A model generated the notes under the pieces. That model worked only from the letters and a program-made list of their open reading frames with translations, did no database searches and was not told the origin of the DNA. DNA of 64,000 nucleotides from Flavobacteriaceae bacterium (lineage in GTDB: Bacteria > Bacteroidota > Bacteroidia > Flavobacteriales > Flavobacteriaceae): NCBI GenBank assembly GCA_027082925.1, contig JALWTD010000018.1, positions 124,001-188,000 on the forward strand. The letters are read 5' to 3'. This document shows, one piece after another, positions 61,355-64,000 of this stretch (within the stretch, counting starts at the first letter, position 1; each line of letters opens with the position of its first letter). A program made the translations under genes and the position numbers.

Positions 61355-62671
61355 ATGAGTTCAGAAACATCAACTTACGTTAAATATAAAGTAAAAGATA
61401 TTAATCTTGCAGAGTGGGGACGTAAAGAAATTGAATTGGCTGAAGCAGAAATGCCAGGGCTAATGAGTTTAAGAGAAGAGTATAAAGGAATAAAGCCTTT
61501 AAAAGGAGCTAGAATAGCCGGTTGTTTACATATGACCATACAAACAGCTGTGTTAATAGAAACGTTGGTAGATTTAGGAGCTGAGGTTACTTGGAGTTCG
61601 TGTAATATTTTTTCTACTCAAGATCAAGCAGCAGCAGCTATTGCAGCAGCAGGTGTTTCTGTATATGCTTGGAAAGGAATGAATGAAGAAGAATTTGATT
61701 GGTGTATAGAACAAACACTTTTCTTTGGAGAAGATAAAAAGCCGTTAAACTTAATTTTAGATGACGGAGGTGATTTAACCAATATGGTTTTAGATAGATA
61801 TCCTGAGTTAGTTCCTGGTATTAAAGGCTTGTCTGAAGAAACAACTACAGGTGTTCACCGTTTATACGATAGAATGAAAGAAGGAACGTTGCCTTTACCA
61901 GCCATTAACGTAAATGATTCTGTTACAAAATCTAAATTTGATAATAAGTACGGATGTAGAGAAAGTGCAGTTGATGCTATAAGAAGAGCTACTGATATAA
62001 TGTTGGCAGGAAAAAGAGTAGTTGTTTGTGGATATGGAGATGTAGGAAAAGGTACTGCAGCATCGTTTAGAGGAGCCGGAGCTATTGTAACGGTTACCGA
62101 AATTGATCCAATTTGTGCTTTACAAGCAGCAATGGATGGATTTGAAGTAAAAAAATTAAATACGGTAGTTGAAAAAGCAGATATTGTAATTACTACAACC
62201 GGAAACAAAGATATTGTTGTGGGTGAGCATTTTGAAAAAATGAAAGACAAAACAATAGTTTGTAACATTGGTCATTTTGATAACGAAATTGATATGGCTT
62301 GGTTAAATGAAAACTACGGAAATACGAAAGTAGAGATTAAACCACAGGTAGATAAATATACTTTAGGAGATAAAGAAATTATTATTTTGGCAGAAGGAAG
62401 ACTTGTGAATTTAGGTTGTGCAACAGGACATCCTAGTTTTGTAATGAGTAATTCTTTTACAAACCAAACACTTGCACAGTTAGAATTGTGGAATAATGGC
62501 GATGCTTACGAAAACAAAGTTTATATGCTTCCGAAGCATTTAGATGAAAAGGTAGCTAGATTGCATCTAGATAAAATAGGTGTTGAATTGGAAACGTTAC
62601 GTGAAGATCAAGCATCATACATTGGTGTTAAAGTTGACGGACCATTTAAACCAGACTATTACAGATATTAA
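61355..62671 (+). CDS. ahcY: Adenosylhomocysteinase, 438 aa
   Basis: Reversibly splits S-adenosylhomocysteine to adenosine and homocysteine, keeping the methyl cycle running. The N-terminal domain has [18 protein letters not shown] and [28 protein letters not shown] and [19 protein letters not shown] carry substrate and Lys residues. The NAD-binding motif is [14 protein letters not shown] near 228. The C-terminus [10 protein letters not shown] is the conserved tail that reaches the partner subunit's NAD. It is monocistronic, ending in its own terminator. Confidence 0.97.
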   Translation: MSSETSTYVKYKVKDINLAEWGRKEIELAEAEMPGLMSLREEYKGIKPLKGARIAGCLHMTIQTAVLIETLVDLGAEVTWSSCNIFSTQDQAAAAIAAAGVSVYAWKGMNEEEFDWCIEQTLFFGEDKKPLNLILDDGGDLTNMVLDRYPELVPGIKGLSEETTTGVHRLYDRMKEGTLPLPAINVNDSVTKSKFDNKYGCRESAVDAIRRATDIMLAGKRVVVCGYGDVGKGTAASFRGAGAIVTVTEIDPICALQAAMDGFEVKKLNTVVEKADIVITTTGNKDIVVGEHFEKMKDKTIVCNIGHFDNEIDMAWLNENYGNTKVEIKPQVDKYTLGDKEIIILAEGRLVNLGCATGHPSFVMSNSFTNQTLAQLELWNNGDAYENKVYMLPKHLDEKVARLHLDKIGVELETLREDQASYIGVKVDGPFKPDYYRY

Positions 62672-62697
62672 GAAATAATTAATACTTGCTAAATAAA

Positions 62698-62726
62698 AAA
62701 AACCTCTCAAATTCTGAGAGGTTTTT
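62698..62726 (+). terminator. ahcY terminator
   Basis: AACCTCTCA (62701-62709), loop AATTC, TGAGAGGTT (62715-62723) with preceding A run and following T run. Confidence 0.85.
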
Positions 62727-62831
62727 CATTGCAATTTCCCATAAATTAACAATAACATATATTTCTTTTTCCTACCTCAAAAGTAGGGCAACCTTAAAAA
62801 AAATGGTTAAGGCTAATACCTAAAAAAGAAT

Positions 62832-62851
62832 GGGGAAATTTCCCCTTTTTT
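62832..62851. terminator. Probable terminator downstream of yifB
   Basis: GGGGAAATTTCCCC (62832-62845) is a perfect palindrome with TTTTTT on its right. On the minus strand (yifB direction) it is followed after three bases by CTTTTTT. The loop would be only a few bases after breathing of the A/T centre. Confidence 0.5.
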
Positions 62852-62864
62852 ATTGGGGGGAAAT

Positions 62865-64000
62865 TTAACCAAGCCATCCTTCTCTATCTAAACTTCGATA
62901 CTGTATTGCTTCAGAAATATGTGAAGTGTTGATTTCTAACGAATTATCTAAATCAGCAATGGTTCTAGCGACTTTTAAAATTCGATCGTAAGCTCTTGCC
63001 GATAGGCTTAACCTTTCCATTGCACTTTTTAAAAGCATTTTACTTTCGTTGGTTAGTTTGCAAAAAGCTCTAATGTGTTTTACGTTCATTTGAGCGTTGT
63101 AGTGTACTTTTTTAAGACTATTAAATCGTTTCATTTGAATTTTTCGAGCGTCAATAACTCGTTTTCGAATGGTATTGCTTGACTCGCTTGTTGACTCTTC
63201 AGAAAGTTTATTAAAAGGTACAGGAGTAACTTCTATATGAATATCAATTCTATCTAATAGCGGTCCTGAGATTTTACTTAGATAGCGTTGCATTTCGGCA
63301 GGAGAGGATGTAACAGGAGAGCTAGGGTCGTTAAAATAGCCACTAGGGCTCGGGTTCATACTTGCTACTAGCATAAAACTGCTGGGGTACGTAACGGTAA
63401 ACTTAGCTCTTGAAATGGTAACTTCTCTATCTTCTAAAGGTTGTCTCATAACCTCTAACACAGTACGTTTAAATTCAGGAAGTTCATCTAAAAATAAGAC
63501 TCCGTTATGAGATAATGAAATTTCTCCCGGTTGTGGATATTGGCCGCCACCAACCAGAGCAACATCAGATATGGTATGGTGAGGAGACCTAAATGGACGT
63601 TGACTCATTAAACCACTATCTTTTATTTTTCCAATTACCGAATGAATTTTTGTAGTTTCTAAAGCTTCTTGAAGTGTCATAGGAGGTAAAATAGAGGGCA
63701 ATCGTTTGCTAAGCATTGTTTTTCCACTACCCGGAGGTCCTATTAAAATAATATTATGCCCTCCTGCAGCTGCAATTTCCATAGCGCGTTTTACAGATTC
63801 TTGTCCTTTTACATCGGCAAAGTCAAATTCGGGATTTTCGAGTCCTTTAAAAAAGGTTTCACGAGTATTTATGACGGTTGGTGTTAACAGAGTTTCTCCG
63901 TTAAAAAAACGGATAACTTCTTCAATGTTTTCTACACCAAATACCTTTAATCCGCTAACAATAGCAGCTTCTTTAGCATTTGCTTTAGGTAAAATAAAAC
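62865..64000 (-). CDS. YifB/ComM family Mg-chelatase-like AAA+ ATPase, C-terminal part (runs off the right edge)
   Basis: A ComM-type helicase that in naturally transformable bacteria drives branch migration during DNA integration. The frame is open to the window edge (about 378 codons), reading [20 protein letters not shown] and [20 protein letters not shown] before the AAA+ core. The Met at 63782 is therefore internal and not the start. Walker A is [15 protein letters not shown], Walker B is [15 protein letters not shown], and [12 protein letters not shown] and [10 protein letters not shown] are typical. The C-terminal Mg_chelatase_C helices end [17 protein letters not shown]. The N-terminal Lon-protease-like domain lies mostly outside the window. 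Confidence 0.94.
   Translation of the reverse strand, partial: FILPKANAKEAAIVSGLKVFGVENIEEVIRFFNGETLLTPTVINTRETFFKGLENPEFDFADVKGQESVKRAMEIAAAGGHNIILIGPPGSGKTMLSKRLPSILPPMTLQEALETTKIHSVIGKIKDSGLMSQRPFRSPHHTISDVALVGGGQYPQPGEISLSHNGVLFLDELPEFKRTVLEVMRQPLEDREVTISRAKFTVTYPSSFMLVASMNPSPSGYFNDPSSPVTSSPAEMQRYLSKISGPLLDRIDIHIEVTPVPFNKLSEESTSESSNTIRKRVIDARKIQMKRFNSLKKVHYNAQMNVKHIRAFCKLTNESKMLLKSAMERLSLSARAYDRILKVARTIADLDNSLEINTSHISEAIQYRSLDREGWLG

Noticed and set aside
61855-62268. 137-codon open frame on minus inside ahcY
   Set aside because: Shadow of the ahcY frame; composition typical of reverse-complement artefacts.
62865-63782. YifB as a complete 305-residue gene starting at Met 63782
   Set aside because: The frame stays open to the window edge and the upstream codons match the family, so the Met is internal.
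1-64000. CRISPR arrays, insertion sequences, integrases or toxin-antitoxin pairs
   Set aside because: None seen; intergenic regions are short and repeats other than the 14-bp tandem at 571-608 are hairpins.

Overview
The window is an ordinary, AT-rich, tightly packed chromosome segment from a member of the Flavobacteriia (Bacteroidetes), most likely a marine or sediment Flavobacteriaceae; the genus cannot be fixed from the sequence alone. The evidence is TAnnTTTG-type -7 promoter boxes (many without a useful Shine-Dalgarno), a type IX secretion sorting tail, SusC/CirA-style TonB receptor architecture with a CarboxypepD-reg-like domain, DUF5686 and DUF2723 proteins, alternative complex III, and a NusA without its C-terminal acidic repeats. 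There is no integrase, transposase, rRNA operon or CRISPR array. No intergenic stretch exceeds about 210 bp.

Layout. 1-538: 5' part of asnS (minus). 642-5576: an RND-type exporter and a DUF5686 outer-membrane protein. 5628-9887: glycerol-3-phosphate operon (glpD, glpT, secreted glycerophosphodiesterase). 10068-11353: pyrH-frr. 11535-13962: a FucP-type sugar permease and a NagX-like acyltransferase. 14017-16626: rplM-rpsI-rpsB-tsf with structured leaders before rplM and rpsB. 16806-20401: a PEGA-like secreted protein and polA, whose 3'-5' exonuclease catalytic residues are degenerate. 20531-24845: three secreted surface proteins. 24925-30095: a cysteine-free thioredoxin fold, a NodB deacetylase, a DUF2723 membrane protein, tRNA-Gln and a tandem UspA protein. 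30262-35289: rimP-nusA-infB and a SPOR-domain protein. 35472-46898: a complete actABCDEF operon (alternative complex III) followed by cytochrome oxidase subunits II and I, then ruvB. 48068-55595: a sulfide/persulfide oxidation locus. 55632-61269: a TPP-riboswitch-controlled TonB receptor behind a five-gene chain (phosphopantetheinyl transferase, PcrB/GGGPS-like, PnuC-like, NadR-like kinase, arfB). 61355-62671: ahcY. 62865-64000: yifB/comM, running off the end.

How the parts fit. The most interesting unit is the sulfur locus: two SulP carriers, a CstB-like MBL/pseudo-rhodanese/rhodanese protein, a rhodanese lipoprotein, a DUF3365 haem lipoprotein and a type II sulfide:quinone oxidoreductase. 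Electrons from SQR would enter the menaquinone pool and could leave through the alternative complex III and aa3-type oxidase encoded just upstream. Three promoters in this locus carry Crp/Fnr-like palindromes (TGTGA/TGTAA-N6-mirror) centred 28.5, 29.5 and 28.5 bp before the -7 box, and none has a -33 TTG. This predicts a dedicated activator-controlled regulon. Other points worth checking are the proofreading-site loss in PolA, the nested rpsB leader, the rimP leader hairpin, the phage-like domain in the third surface protein, and a possible thiamine role for the PnuC/NadR-like pair next to the TPP riboswitch.
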